Positions 26,988-36,274 of a stretch of 64,000 nt of DNA are shown here, piece after piece. The stretch is from Sediminibacterium soli. GTDB lineage: Bacteria; Bacteroidota; Bacteroidia; Chitinophagales; Chitinophagaceae. Under the pieces are notes generated by a model, which saw only the letters and a program-made list of their open reading frames with translations, searched no databases and was not told the origin of the DNA. The DNA lies in contig NZ_JAACJR010000008.1 of assembly GCF_009939225.1 (NCBI RefSeq), forward strand, positions 1,175,107-1,239,106, given 5' to 3'. How positions within the stretch are numbered: position 1 is the stretch's first letter; every line of letters begins with the position of its first letter. Made by a program: the position numbers and the translations under genes.

Positions 26988-28957
26988 TATGCATTTATTT
27001 CAATATGAACAGAAGTTCCTTTCCCGGGTTCGGATTGAATATCTGCTTTTCCTTTCAAATAGCGGATGCGGCTTTGAATATTACCCCAGCCAATCCCTTT
27101 CCCGGCTGTCAAGATTTTCGGATCAAATCCTTTGCCGTCGTCTTCCACTGTAATGGTTGTCACTTCATTTATTTTGCTCACCTGAACAATAGCTGTCTTA
27201 GCTGAAGCATGCTTCATTATATTATTTAAAAGTTCCTGAACAATTCTATAAATAGTGATGGCCTGCGTTTGATCAAAAGCAGTTTCACTTAACCCGATGG
27301 ATTGATAGCTAACCTGCAAAGCGCCCGCCTGGCTGATATCATTGCAAAAATCTTTCAAGGCAGTATCCAGGCCAAATTTCACCAGCGCTTCCGGCATCAT
27401 ATTGTGCGCCACCCTGCGCATTTCACTGATAGAACTATCCAGCATATCCATACTGCGTTCGAACGCCTGCTGGTTTTCAGGCGTCATAATAAGGTTGCCT
27501 TTCATGGTTTGAAATGAGTATTTAATGCCCGACATCATACCTCCCAGTCCGTCATGAAGGTCTTTTGCCAGGCGGGTTCTTTCCTGTTCCTCGCCTTTTA
27601 ACACCGCTTCCACCGCCGTCAGGTGTTTTTCCGTTTCCAGCTCGTTAATGCGCTGCCGATGCAATTTTTGTTTTTGTTTAAAGTTTCTGTATAGCAGTAG
27701 GGCAATAATCACAGCAATTACTATAATTGCGATCAGAATGTAAGCAAGCGTGTTTTTTTTCTGTATGTTTAAACGTTGTATCTCCTTATCCGATTGTAAC
27801 TGATTGATCTGCGCCTCTCTTTTTTCCGCCTGGTATTTAGCATCTAAAAACTCTATACGGTCACCATCTGCCTTGTGTTGTATACTATCGTTTAAAACAG
27901 TAAAGGAATCGAGATAATTTATTGCACCGAGAAAATTCCCCTGTGCTTTTTCCAGATGGTATCGATTCAAATAGATAGTTTTTAGCTGGTGAGGGTAATC
28001 GTACTGTTTTACTATGCTATAGGCAGAATCCAGGTGCCTGCGCCCGGCAGAAAAATTTTTCAGACCCGTATTGCAGATGCCCATCCATATATAGCAACTG
28101 GCAATATCGTATGGGGCATTAGTAAGTTTTATTAGCGGCAATCCTCTTGAAAAATCAGCCAGTGCCTCATCAAATTTCCTATCGTCATATTTAAAGTTCC
28201 CTATGATCTGGTAATAATTTGATTGAAAATAGTAATCACCCACGCTATCGGCAATTGCCTTACATTTTTTAAAAAAGAAGGCGGCCTTTTCCGGTTGTTT
28301 TAATTTCATCAGTACCCTTCCATAATTAATGGAAGCAGACATTTGGGCCGGGGGTGTGCCCCAGGCCATACTTTTTGTATATGCTTTTTCGCAATAGGTC
28401 AACGCTGTTTCGTATTTCCCGAGGTTATAATATGAATTTATGATATTGGCATAAAGGATTGGAAGATTCCTGTTCATACTGTCCATTTCTTCATATCTCC
28501 TGATGCCCGAAAAATACCATGCGAGGGCGCCTTCTTCATCATTAACATTCATGTGCTCAATGCCAATATTCAATCCCAGCGATGCCAGGCTTTTTTTTGC
28601 GGCTGGTGAATTGGGATGATCTTTCAGAATATTTTCCGCCTGCATGTAATACGTTATTGCTTTCCTGGAAAACATCCTGTTGTATAAATAGCCCATGTGC
28701 TCGTAAACTATTCCTTTTAAAACAGGGTTTTTGGTTTTGCTGGCAATACTGTCCCCTTCATAAATGTATTTCCAGGCGGCGGCTGAATCTTTTAACTGGA
28801 TAAGATACCATGATATCCTGATCCGATCGTGTACCTTGATAGAGTCCGCTTTTTGTTTGACCAGCTCTTTACGTAAACTGTCTATTATGGGAGATTGTGC
28901 AGTAAGATAATCAGGGAAGGTGCAGAAAAACAGCAGTATGAATAGCAGGCGCTTCAT
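26987..28957 (-). CDS. TPR-containing sensor histidine kinase (HisKA_3 type)
   Basis: 656 residues. Signal peptide (LLFILLFFCTF), about 360 residues of periplasmic tetratricopeptide-like helices, then a coiled coil, one membrane helix (LAYILIAIIVIAVIIALLL), a second coiled coil, the dimerisation/phosphorylation box DLHDGLGGMMSGIK with His468, and an HATPase domain (NNIMKHASAK, DDGKGFD). Sensor kinases with an N-terminal TPR array and HisKA_3 core are common in Bacteroidota. The TPR part presumably senses a peptide or envelope protein. Partner is the NarL regulator encoded directly downstream. Confidence 0.92.
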   Translation of the reverse strand: MKRLLFILLFFCTFPDYLTAQSPIIDSLRKELVKQKADSIKVHDRIRISWYLIQLKDSAAAWKYIYEGDSIASKTKNPVLKGIVYEHMGYLYNRMFSRKAITYYMQAENILKDHPNSPAAKKSLASLGLNIGIEHMNVNDEEGALAWYFSGIRRYEEMDSMNRNLPILYANIINSYYNLGKYETALTYCEKAYTKSMAWGTPPAQMSASINYGRVLMKLKQPEKAAFFFKKCKAIADSVGDYYFQSNYYQIIGNFKYDDRKFDEALADFSRGLPLIKLTNAPYDIASCYIWMGICNTGLKNFSAGRRHLDSAYSIVKQYDYPHQLKTIYLNRYHLEKAQGNFLGAINYLDSFTVLNDSIQHKADGDRIEFLDAKYQAEKREAQINQLQSDKEIQRLNIQKKNTLAYILIAIIVIAVIIALLLYRNFKQKQKLHRQRINELETEKHLTAVEAVLKGEEQERTRLAKDLHDGLGGMMSGIKYSFQTMKGNLIMTPENQQAFERSMDMLDSSISEMRRVAHNMMPEALVKFGLDTALKDFCNDISQAGALQVSYQSIGLSETAFDQTQAITIYRIVQELLNNIMKHASAKTAIVQVSKINEVTTITVEDDGKGFDPKILTAGKGIGWGNIQSRIRYLKGKADIQSEPGKGTSVHIEINA

Positions 28958-29070
28958 GCAGTAAAATATAACCTTTAAGGCTGATTTACAAATAAACTCA
29001 GTGGCGATCCTTCACTCCTCCCCTTTTTCCATGATTTTTCCCGTTTGCCGAAATATCCTGTTTTTCAGGG

Positions 29071-29101
29071 ATACTGTTCCCGCCTGTAAAAAATAGGTTT
29101 G
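29071..29101 (+). promoter_or_regulatory. Candidate Bacteroidota sigma-70 promoter for the secreted cluster
   Basis: TAGGTTTG at 29094-29101 is an exact match to the Bacteroidota -7 element TAnnTTTG, 20 nt before the ATG at 29122. The -33 element is weak (TGTT near 29074), so a regulator such as the divergent NarL protein may assist. Confidence 0.5.
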
Positions 29102-29121
29102 TTCTCACAAATAACATCATT

Positions 29122-31320
29122 ATGAAAAAGCCAGTATCCCTATTCATAAGATACTTTCCTCTACCGATCCTCCTCTTTGCCATTACAGCAGCAATTGCTC
29201 AACCACCTAAAAAAAACACCATGAAGGACAAGCCACCTACCCAAAAAGAAACGGAAGAGATGATGAAAGAAATGCAAAAACAACTGGATGGCATGAGCCC
29301 GGAAGATAAAAAGATGCTCGACAGTATGGGCATTAAGATACCAACGGCCGCTGGAGGAAACAACATGGCAAATTTCGCATTTGCCAATGCAAACAAAGTT
29401 GCACAAGATGAATTGGTTCCCCAAAAAGATGCAGCAAGAATTGCTTCTATTCCTAAGACACCGTTGACAAAAGCAACACTTCCGGCCTACCTGCAAAACA
29501 TAGATCAACAAATTGTAAAAAAACTTTCCTCAACAACGGTACAAAAAGCAGCATCTGTTTACCAATGGATCAAGACAGACTATAAAACATCCACAGCAAC
29601 CGGCAATTCAGCGGTAGGCGCCTGGGTCTTTGGCAAACAGGCCATTGCCTTGTACGTAATGAGCAAAGCTTGCATGGATAATCCCGATGACGATGATAAC
29701 CTGAATAATTTCTCTGCTATCCTGACTATGACAGGCGGTGAGCAATTGGCGCTTCCCATTTTACATCATCTCAACAAGCTTTACCCCGGTAACAGCACTA
29801 TTCTAAACAATATTGCACATGCGTGGTTTGGCCTGGGCGAAATGGATAAAGCTTCCAGATATATCGATTCAACGTTAACACTTTGTCCCGGCCATCCACA
29901 AGCCAATCTAATCAGAGCAAGACTGGAAATGAGTAAAGGAAACAAACAAATGGCGATCACTGCCGTAAAGCATTCCATTAAAAATTCCTATACCGATTAT
30001 AAAGAGAAGCAACTGGACGGGCTTGGGTATAAATTAAAAAGCGATGATATTGACTGGAATCGCCCGCCATTGAATGATGCACTCGGTCTTTCAAAATTCA
30101 AGTGGCCAGCTTACCCAAAAAATGTAGACGAAAGCAAAATACTGAAACCGGAATGGGAAATTTTCAGGGAAGCCTGTGAGATTAAAATAAAGGAACTGAC
30201 AGAAAAACGAGCACAACTGGAAAGCCATTGGGCAGAGCAAATGCAACGCAGATCAATGGAACTTTTACAGGGCAAGCAAATATCTCTTCTACCTGAACTG
30301 GCACCGATCGCCATAAAAAAATTTGAAGACAGGATCAAACCAATTTATGCTACAACCAACTTTGTGTTCTCTGAAGACTTCCAGCCGGTAATAGATGCAC
30401 AGAAAAAAGTTATGGCGCTTGAAGAAAAAGAAGGCGAAGCCCTAAAGATCTTTCATAAAAAGTATCTTGATAAAATTGGCGAAGGCAAGGAAAATCCTTT
30501 TGGCGCGGCATGCACTGATGAAAATGCCATCAGGAATGAATTTTTAAACGAAGCAAACACCAATACAGAACAACGTAACAGGATTTATCTGAATTATGCC
30601 GCACAGCAGATCAACGACATCCTGCATTACCGCTTATACACGCAGTTTCCCGATGAGTTCGAACTCTCATTGGTAACCGCGCAATTGGCGTGGTTAACCA
30701 CGGTTACCCGGCAGGATGTAAGGTTCAGGGAACCAAGTGAATATTGTAAATATACCGAACACAAAAAAGACACAACCAATCAACATCTGCAGGATTTCGA
30801 GTCGGTCAACTGTCAATACAAGAGCGAACTGAATTTGCTTTTTGGAACCATTAACGTTGAATGCAGCCGTATGACTGCCAAACTGGATCTGGGTTCGGTA
30901 AAAATCGGACTTACCACAAAACAAGGTAATAGAGATGATGAAACTTTCATGGACCAGTTTCAAAACTGTTCTGTCGAAGCAGGACTTAAAAAAGGCATCG
31001 GCTATGGAAGCGGTCCATTAAGAGTGGAAGCAAAAGCAGGCATCTCCGGCTATATCGAAATTGACAGAAACGGTATTAAAGATGCAGGGGTAAAGATTGG
31101 AGCGGATATTAAAGTTGCCACGAATGTCATCAAAAACCAGCAGGGAACTGAAACGACAAAAACCTTTGACGCAAGCGGCAAAGAGGTAAAATGGGATGCC
31201 GGCACCGGACCTTTCAAAGATCCTTCCGTTACGCTACTTGGGACGGAAACAAAAATTTCCATCCTCACAGGCTTTGACGGGGCAAAAACAACAGGAAAGG
31301 GCCTGCTGTCGGGACTTTGA
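29122..31320 (+). CDS. Large secreted TPR-like protein of unknown function
   Basis: 732 residues. Signal peptide ending AIAQ. A charged helical segment (MKEMQKQLDGMSPEDKKMLDSMG) is followed near residues 210-290 by TPR-like helices (NSTILNNIAHAWFGLGEMDKA, then a second unit with GHPQANLIRARLEMSKGN). A long helical middle (residues 350-500) leads to a region with six or so Cys and then a glycine-rich beta C-terminus (VEAKAGISGYIEI) ending KGLLSGL. I recognise no family for the whole. It is divergent from the TPR sensor kinase and heads a run of three secreted proteins. Confidence 0.85.
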   Translation: MKKPVSLFIRYFPLPILLFAITAAIAQPPKKNTMKDKPPTQKETEEMMKEMQKQLDGMSPEDKKMLDSMGIKIPTAAGGNNMANFAFANANKVAQDELVPQKDAARIASIPKTPLTKATLPAYLQNIDQQIVKKLSSTTVQKAASVYQWIKTDYKTSTATGNSAVGAWVFGKQAIALYVMSKACMDNPDDDDNLNNFSAILTMTGGEQLALPILHHLNKLYPGNSTILNNIAHAWFGLGEMDKASRYIDSTLTLCPGHPQANLIRARLEMSKGNKQMAITAVKHSIKNSYTDYKEKQLDGLGYKLKSDDIDWNRPPLNDALGLSKFKWPAYPKNVDESKILKPEWEIFREACEIKIKELTEKRAQLESHWAEQMQRRSMELLQGKQISLLPELAPIAIKKFEDRIKPIYATTNFVFSEDFQPVIDAQKKVMALEEKEGEALKIFHKKYLDKIGEGKENPFGAACTDENAIRNEFLNEANTNTEQRNRIYLNYAAQQINDILHYRLYTQFPDEFELSLVTAQLAWLTTVTRQDVRFREPSEYCKYTEHKKDTTNQHLQDFESVNCQYKSELNLLFGTINVECSRMTAKLDLGSVKIGLTTKQGNRDDETFMDQFQNCSVEAGLKKGIGYGSGPLRVEAKAGISGYIEIDRNGIKDAGVKIGADIKVATNVIKNQQGTETTKTFDASGKEVKWDAGTGPFKDPSVTLLGTETKISILTGFDGAKTTGKGLLSGL

Positions 31321-31392
31321 GGATATAGCCTGCCAGTATAAAAGGAGTTACATTCGGGCTGTATGAAAATGTCTGACTGATAAAAAAAACAT

Positions 31393-32373
31393 ATGAACTA
31401 CAAAATCATCATGGTCTGTTTGCTGTTTTCCATTTCAGCAGCAGCACAGGATTGCACGAAAGAAGCCCTGTTAAAAAAGCCGGGGACATGGAAAGAAGGC
31501 ACTAAAGGCTTTATTCAAAATGTAAATGCAGCAGACCTTATAAAGGAAAAAGCGGTATTGGCTGGCATACATAAAATGGTCTTTTCAAAATACCATCCAA
31601 CCGGGTGCGAAATAGCCTATAGCACCGTGTTTGGAAAAAACAAAAGCGCCGCAGGTACCTGGATCGCAGACCCTTACCACTATGCCATGTTTGTTTTACG
31701 GTATCTCTGTGATGAAAGCAGTGCCGACAAATCGAAATATTATACAGATATCTCCACGCCTACCACGGTAACCATAGCCTCCAATGAAATTTTTTCTCTA
31801 AACAACCTATATGCCAGCAGCCTTGCCGAAGATGATTCCAGAGGTTATTTGAAATTGACAAAGCGACCTGAAAAAAAAGACGGCTGTTATTTTATGGGTG
31901 AAGAGACCATAGGCGACCGGGCCAATAAAATAAAAGAATACCGCTGGCTTATTACCTATAACGATACCCTTCCCTTTTCTTATCTAAGCCAAAAAGAATA
32001 CCTGCTGATACAGAGAAAGCGGCTGGAAAAAGACATAGAGGACAGTCCCGGCGAACAAAAATATTTGGAAAAATTCATCAGCACGATTGATGCCTGTCTG
32101 AAAAGACCCGAAGAAGAACTTAAACAACCGGCTGTCTGCCTGTGGAATGAAGAAGAGCGGTTTGAAAAATTCGTCAGCGAAGGCGCACCTGGTTCTTTTA
32201 TTGCGGTGAAGCCAAACCCGGATTACTACCATAAGAAGCTGCCCATGTCGTCTCCCCAGTTTTTTTCCGTGGTGTATAAAATCGCCCATGGCGATCCTGT
32301 ATTTGAAGAAAATATTTCCAACATACAGAAGGCAGTCGACTTTTCCGTGCTGAAAAATATGTTGGGCAGATAA
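31393..32373 (+). CDS. Secreted protein of unknown function
   Basis: 326 residues with a signal peptide ending AAAQ and a mature start DCTKEALLKKPGTWKEG. The opening is reminiscent of other Bacteroidota exported proteins with DCTxxxLxxKPGxW, but I know no named domain. It contains Cys at several positions (CEIAYS, YLCDES, DGCYF, DACLK, AVCLW), fitting disulfides in the periplasm. It starts 72 nt after the large TPR protein and precedes another secreted protein by 27 nt, so the three are probably one transcript. Confidence 0.8.
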   Translation: MNYKIIMVCLLFSISAAAQDCTKEALLKKPGTWKEGTKGFIQNVNAADLIKEKAVLAGIHKMVFSKYHPTGCEIAYSTVFGKNKSAAGTWIADPYHYAMFVLRYLCDESSADKSKYYTDISTPTTVTIASNEIFSLNNLYASSLAEDDSRGYLKLTKRPEKKDGCYFMGEETIGDRANKIKEYRWLITYNDTLPFSYLSQKEYLLIQRKRLEKDIEDSPGEQKYLEKFISTIDACLKRPEEELKQPAVCLWNEEERFEKFVSEGAPGSFIAVKPNPDYYHKKLPMSSPQFFSVVYKIAHGDPVFEENISNIQKAVDFSVLKNMLGR

Positions 32374-32400
32374 GAAGTTATCCTTTTCAATCGCTATAAA

Positions 32401-33765
32401 ATGAAAAAAATAATTTTCTGCTGCTTTTGCCTATCAACGATAACCTCTATAGCTCAAAAACAGACCTATGACCTGGTGATCTATACGCCACCTGCAGGCT
32501 GGAAAAAAGAGGAAAAATCCAACCTGACTGCTTATAGCATGACCGATAATGAAAAAAACAGCTGGTGCCAGATCTTCATAGTAAAAAGCACTGTCAGCAA
32601 AGGCAGTATTGGGGCAGATTTTGAAAGTGAATGGCAGGAGCTCGCGGTGAAAAACTATCATCCTTCCGAGATGTCACAGTCAGACAAAGCGGAGGAAGCC
32701 GATGGATGGAAAATAAAATCAGGGGTCGGGAAATTTGTTTTTAATAAAAGTGATGCTAATATTATCCTTACCACTTTTAGCGGGTATGGCCGTTGTGTGA
32801 GTATTGTAGCTATCACGAACAGCGGCGATTACAGTTCCGCAACAAAGAAATTCTGGGAGTCCATTGACCTGGTAAAACCATCGGCAACCACTCCGGTTAC
32901 ACCAACCGCCACAGATCCTGCCGTGAATAATCATTTCGCATTCAATACCACCCATTTTGATGATGGCTGGACAAGTACCGTGCAGGAAAACTGGGTGGAA
33001 CTGACCAAGGGGAGCATGAAAGTGCTTTTGCATTATCCAAAAGAAGGAACCGTATTTGCCGCCGATCCCGGTCCATTGACTGACGCAGCCTGGAATATTT
33101 TGGTAGCGCCCCGGTACAGTAATTTACAAAATTATAAGACCGCCTATATCACCACATACGACAGACCTTATCTTGGAATGGGCTATGCCACCGAAAATGT
33201 CACAGGCAAAAATGTTTTTATTGTTCTCTTCCGTCAGGGACAAACCGGCTGGCTGGAGTTTATTGCGCCCGACAAAAACAGCTTCCTACAGCAATACAAA
33301 TTTGACCCTGAAACAATACAGTGGGACAGCAACTCCGACCTGCTGATTCCGTTGATAAATATGACCAACTACAACAGGTTTTCCGTGGCCGCATCTGACT
33401 TAACCGGTAAATGGACAAGTGACTTTACCGGAATACAACAGCTGTATAATGTATACACGGGGCAATATGCCGGCATGAATATCAACCAGTCGAACGAAGA
33501 ATTTGTTTTTACCACAGGCAATTCCTACAACTGGAAATTACTTGTTGTGAACGGTACGGTGGGAAATACAAAATATGCCGAAGTAAAATCGGCCGGACAA
33601 TTTAGTGTACCCAATAACTGGCAGATCCATTTTTCCAGGATTGAAACCGGTCCCCGTACGTTTCATGCATTCTGGTCCTGCATAAAGGGTGCAAGGATCC
33701 TGAACCTGTTGGATGCAAATACAACCGGCGCCGGCATTTATACAAAATATGGGTTAGCCAGGTAG
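32401..33765 (+). CDS. Secreted protein with lipocalin-like C-terminal domain, unknown function
   Basis: 454 residues with signal peptide ending SIAQ. The N-terminal half (DLVIYTPPAGWKKEE, then a Thr/Pro linker near residue 165) suggests two related domains, each beginning with a PAGW or DGWTS-like strand. The last 115 residues (LTGKWTSDFTG onward, with FVFTTGNSYNWK and WQIHFSRIE) have the alternating pattern of a small beta barrel, as in lipocalin-like domains. No specific family recognised. It is the last of the three-gene secreted cluster. Confidence 0.8.
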   Translation: MKKIIFCCFCLSTITSIAQKQTYDLVIYTPPAGWKKEEKSNLTAYSMTDNEKNSWCQIFIVKSTVSKGSIGADFESEWQELAVKNYHPSEMSQSDKAEEADGWKIKSGVGKFVFNKSDANIILTTFSGYGRCVSIVAITNSGDYSSATKKFWESIDLVKPSATTPVTPTATDPAVNNHFAFNTTHFDDGWTSTVQENWVELTKGSMKVLLHYPKEGTVFAADPGPLTDAAWNILVAPRYSNLQNYKTAYITTYDRPYLGMGYATENVTGKNVFIVLFRQGQTGWLEFIAPDKNSFLQQYKFDPETIQWDSNSDLLIPLINMTNYNRFSVAASDLTGKWTSDFTGIQQLYNVYTGQYAGMNINQSNEEFVFTTGNSYNWKLLVVNGTVGNTKYAEVKSAGQFSVPNNWQIHFSRIETGPRTFHAFWSCIKGARILNLLDANTTGAGIYTKYGLAR

Positions 33766-34506
33766 CCCGCGAAGAATAAAATGGTGTTGCTGCTAATAGC
33801 GCAGCTCATTATTGTTAAGTGCACAGTAGCCCTGCGAAAGACTGCGCGGAGAAAAAAGAAAATCAACTAAAATGGAAAGCCCAACGGTTTCGAAAGGAGC
33901 TGAAATTTTTTTAGTATGATGGCCTCGTATCTGTGAAAGTTAAAGTCTATTTGCTTTGCAGAGACCAGGAACAACTGAACCTTGCATTTTTTATCGCCAC
34001 TACCCCGTGTTTATTTCCGGTATAGTGCGGGAATGGTGTCAGAATAGGCGGATATTTCGATGACAGGAAAATGTCGAAGAATCCTCACTCTTTTGACTGA
34101 GGGCTTGTTTCCCGCCGACAGATGCAGTATCGATTTCAGGAAAAAGATGATGACCGATCAATGGCTGAACCGTTTTCAGTGAAAGATTATAAAATTTATC
34201 CGGTTTTCGAATAAGCGCAGAATCCTACGAGTTCAATTCATCGGTTGCCAGGAAGACAGTGACAACCAAAGGCTACCTTGATGAACTCCAGCAGTTCTCG
34301 TCCTGTAAATTCGTTATTTGCATAGCTGATTATCATACAAATAACACTCCCACTTTTCAAGTGAAGTAGCTGAATCGTACGCTGTTTATTTGTCGATACA
34401 AAAATGAAAACCCGTATGTACTGCGGGTTTCGAAGAAATTAGTGACAGAATAGCAACAAGTTCTGACTAAAATCATAGTCATTTGAAAATATCTTGAACG
34501 GATTTG
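33766..34506. other. Non-coding stretch, 740 nt, probably decayed
   Basis: Between the last secreted protein and the Fic gene I find no intact gene on either strand. Short open stretches exist, for example on the plus strand near 34228-34370 and on the minus strand near 34040-34160, but without a start, stop and family match. TGTCA and TGACA flank 34036-34065 as at some IS ends, too weakly to call. This looks like degraded mobile DNA. Confidence 0.4.
34408..34430 (-). terminator. Rho-independent terminator of the Fic gene
   Basis: Perfect arms AAACCCG (34408-34414) and CGGGTTT (34424-34430) with a 9-nt loop. On the minus strand the stem runs into TTTCATTTTTG, and it lies about 80 nt after the Fic stop codon. 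Confidence 0.55.
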
Positions 34507-35631
34507 CTATTTGAAGATCTTCAAATAATCCTCAAACCTATATACCTTCTTTCTTTGTCCCCCGGTAATCTCTTTTATGATGTCAAGACGCTCCATTTCT
34601 CTTATAAGCAGGTATGCTGACGGAAGTGATATGTCGGCAATTCCAGCCACTTTCTCCGCATTAACTATTGGCCTGTGATATAATTGATTAACCACTTTTT
34701 GAGCATTGGCGGCCCTGCTGCCTAAAGTCTGTATTTTCTTATCGACTTCCTTTTGTAATCCCAAAATGTTGTCAAATGTCTCAATGCCGTTTTTCGCAGT
34801 TTCGATAATACCTACCAGGAAAAATTTCAGCCACTGATCTATATCGTTTTTCTCTCTAACCCGCATTAAGTTGTCATAGTAGTGTGTTCTGTTTCTTTCC
34901 AGAAAATCTGACAAGTACAGAATGGGCTTTCGTAATATTCCTTTACTGACCAGGTATAATGGTATCATTAATCTTCCTACCCGCCCATTACCATCCAGAA
35001 AAGGGTGTATTGTTTCAAACTGATAATGAACTATCCCAATCTTTAATAGCTCGGGGAAATATTTATCGTCATCATGAACAAACTTTTCCATGTCCGCCAT
35101 TAATTCCTGAATACTGGTATGAACCGGCGGAACAAAAATGGCATCGCTGATAGTGACCCCGCCTATCCAGTTCTGACTTAAACGGAACTCTCCAGGTTGC
35201 TTTTTTGAACCTCGTACACCCCGCATCAACACGTTATGCGTTTGTTTTATCAGACGTGATGAAAATGGCAACCGATCTAATGCATGTATCGCCGCGTTCA
35301 TTGCGTTTATATAATTTTGTACTTCTTCCCAGTCGTCCCTTTTATCTAAAGGCACATCTTCCTTGTCTAATAATGCCTCCTCTATATTCGTCTGCGTACC
35401 TTCGATTTTGCTACTCTGTGTCGCCTCCTTCAGTACATGCATGCTTATAAATAGCTCAATGTTGGGAATATAATTAGAGTACATGTCCAATCTTCCTAAT
35501 TCACGATCAGCCTGACTCAGCAATTGCATAACCTCCCTATTATCCACATTCCATTGCCTATCGATAAAATCGGGCTGAAAACTTTTATAATAGCCTTGGT
35601 TTATATACTTGCCGGATTTGAAATCTTTCAT
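34507..35631 (-). CDS. Fic-domain AMP-transferase with winged-helix C-terminus
   Basis: 374 residues from the ATG at 35631. N-terminal Fic_N-type region, then an inhibitory motif SSKIEG (Glu77) before the Fic core, so it is a class II Fic with its own inhibitory helix. Catalytic motif HPFLDGNGRVGR with His209 transfers AMP to a hydroxyl side chain of a target protein. The last 70 residues form a winged helix (AEKVAGIADISLPSAYLLIREM), which could bind the 13-bp palindrome just before its start codon. Alternative TTG start lies 9 nt upstream. Sits at the edge of an AT-rich accessory patch; targets unknown. Confidence 0.93.
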   Translation of the reverse strand: MKDFKSGKYINQGYYKSFQPDFIDRQWNVDNREVMQLLSQADRELGRLDMYSNYIPNIELFISMHVLKEATQSSKIEGTQTNIEEALLDKEDVPLDKRDDWEEVQNYINAMNAAIHALDRLPFSSRLIKQTHNVLMRGVRGSKKQPGEFRLSQNWIGGVTISDAIFVPPVHTSIQELMADMEKFVHDDDKYFPELLKIGIVHYQFETIHPFLDGNGRVGRLMIPLYLVSKGILRKPILYLSDFLERNRTHYYDNLMRVREKNDIDQWLKFFLVGIIETAKNGIETFDNILGLQKEVDKKIQTLGSRAANAQKVVNQLYHRPIVNAEKVAGIADISLPSAYLLIREMERLDIIKEITGGQRKKVYRFEDYLKIFK

Positions 35632-35638
35632 TTTATAC

Positions 35639-35673
35639 AAATCTTAAATAAAGGTACCCCTTATTTAAGATTT
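35639..35673. promoter_or_regulatory. 13-bp perfect inverted repeat before the Fic gene
   Basis: Arms AAATCTTAAATAA (35639-35651) and TTATTTAAGATTT (35661-35673) are perfectly complementary, spacer 9 nt, ending 7 nt before the Fic ATG. A dimeric winged-helix protein would fit such a site, and the Fic protein carries that domain, so autoregulation is the simplest reading. Confidence 0.7.
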
Positions 35674-35794
35674 TTGCTATTTTCTTAAACAAAGAAAATA
35701 TAATTATTGATTTTTGTCCTATTTCTAAATAACAAAACTGCTATCTAATAGGATTGCCAAGCGTATTTTTCAAAACGATCTAATCACTTGATTA

Positions 35795-36026
35795 TCAATA
35801 TTTTAAATGTTTTTTGGGCATATAACACACTTTCTCCAAAGTTGATTTGTCGATAGCGTTCAATAATTCGTCGGAAGCTTCAATAAGTGGATCATACCAG
35901 TCAGCTTTTTGTTTAGCCCAAGCTAGCCACCGGTCAAATTCTACAGATTTTGAATTATTACATAAAACTATCTGCTTTAGTAATTTGAATCTGAGGATTT
36001 ATTCGTTCGATAATTTCTTTAACAAC
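35795..36026 (-). pseudogene. Remnants of two gene ends
   Basis: On the minus strand two frames read like protein C-termini without starts. One, 36026 down to 35958, reads [20 protein letters not shown] and stops. The other, 35998 down to 35795, reads about 67 codons including SKSVEFDRWLAWAKQKADWY and stops after KKHLKY. Their Trp, Asp and Glu content looks like true coding sequence. The transposase fragment is fused just upstream, so these may be what was left after an insertion and deletion. No family recognised. Confidence 0.45.
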
Positions 36027-36198
36027 GGCTGATCTCCCGGAGCGCTTCCTCACCGCCGGTGTTATAAAGCTCTTTGATGCGGTAAAAACTGTCTCGGCTG
36101 GTGCCCATCAGTTTGCAGGCACGCGTTACATTGTTCAATTGTTCGGCCAAATTGATAAGGCCAACGCGGGATTTGATTAACTTAGTTTCAGAGTTCAT
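36019..36198 (-). pseudogene. Truncated IS481-type transposase, N-terminal fragment
   Basis: About 59 codons from the ATG at 36198. [20 protein letters not shown] with [11 protein letters not shown] is the N-terminal helix-turn-helix of IS481-family transposases. The family match stops after EISR at about position 36027, where the next codons belong to unrelated sequence and a stop follows. The integrase (DDE) core is absent, so this is a dead fragment. Confidence 0.8.
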
Positions 36199-36262
36199 GA
36201 TCTGACATTTTGGGGTTATTAAATAAGTGTCGTTACTTAAATTTAATCCCATTTGTCAGATC
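36199..36262. repeat. 9-bp inverted repeat around the transposase start
   Basis: GATCTGACA (36199-36207) and TGTCAGATC (36254-36262) are perfect complements 46 nt apart just before the transposase fragment. The outer copy could be the edge of the IS or a regulatory dyad of its promoter. Confidence 0.45.
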
Positions 36263-36274
36263 AACTCTTAACTT

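Noticed and set aside
34021..34075. End of an IS21-like element
   Set aside because: TGTCA/TGACA are short and no transposase frame is intact or recognisable nearby.
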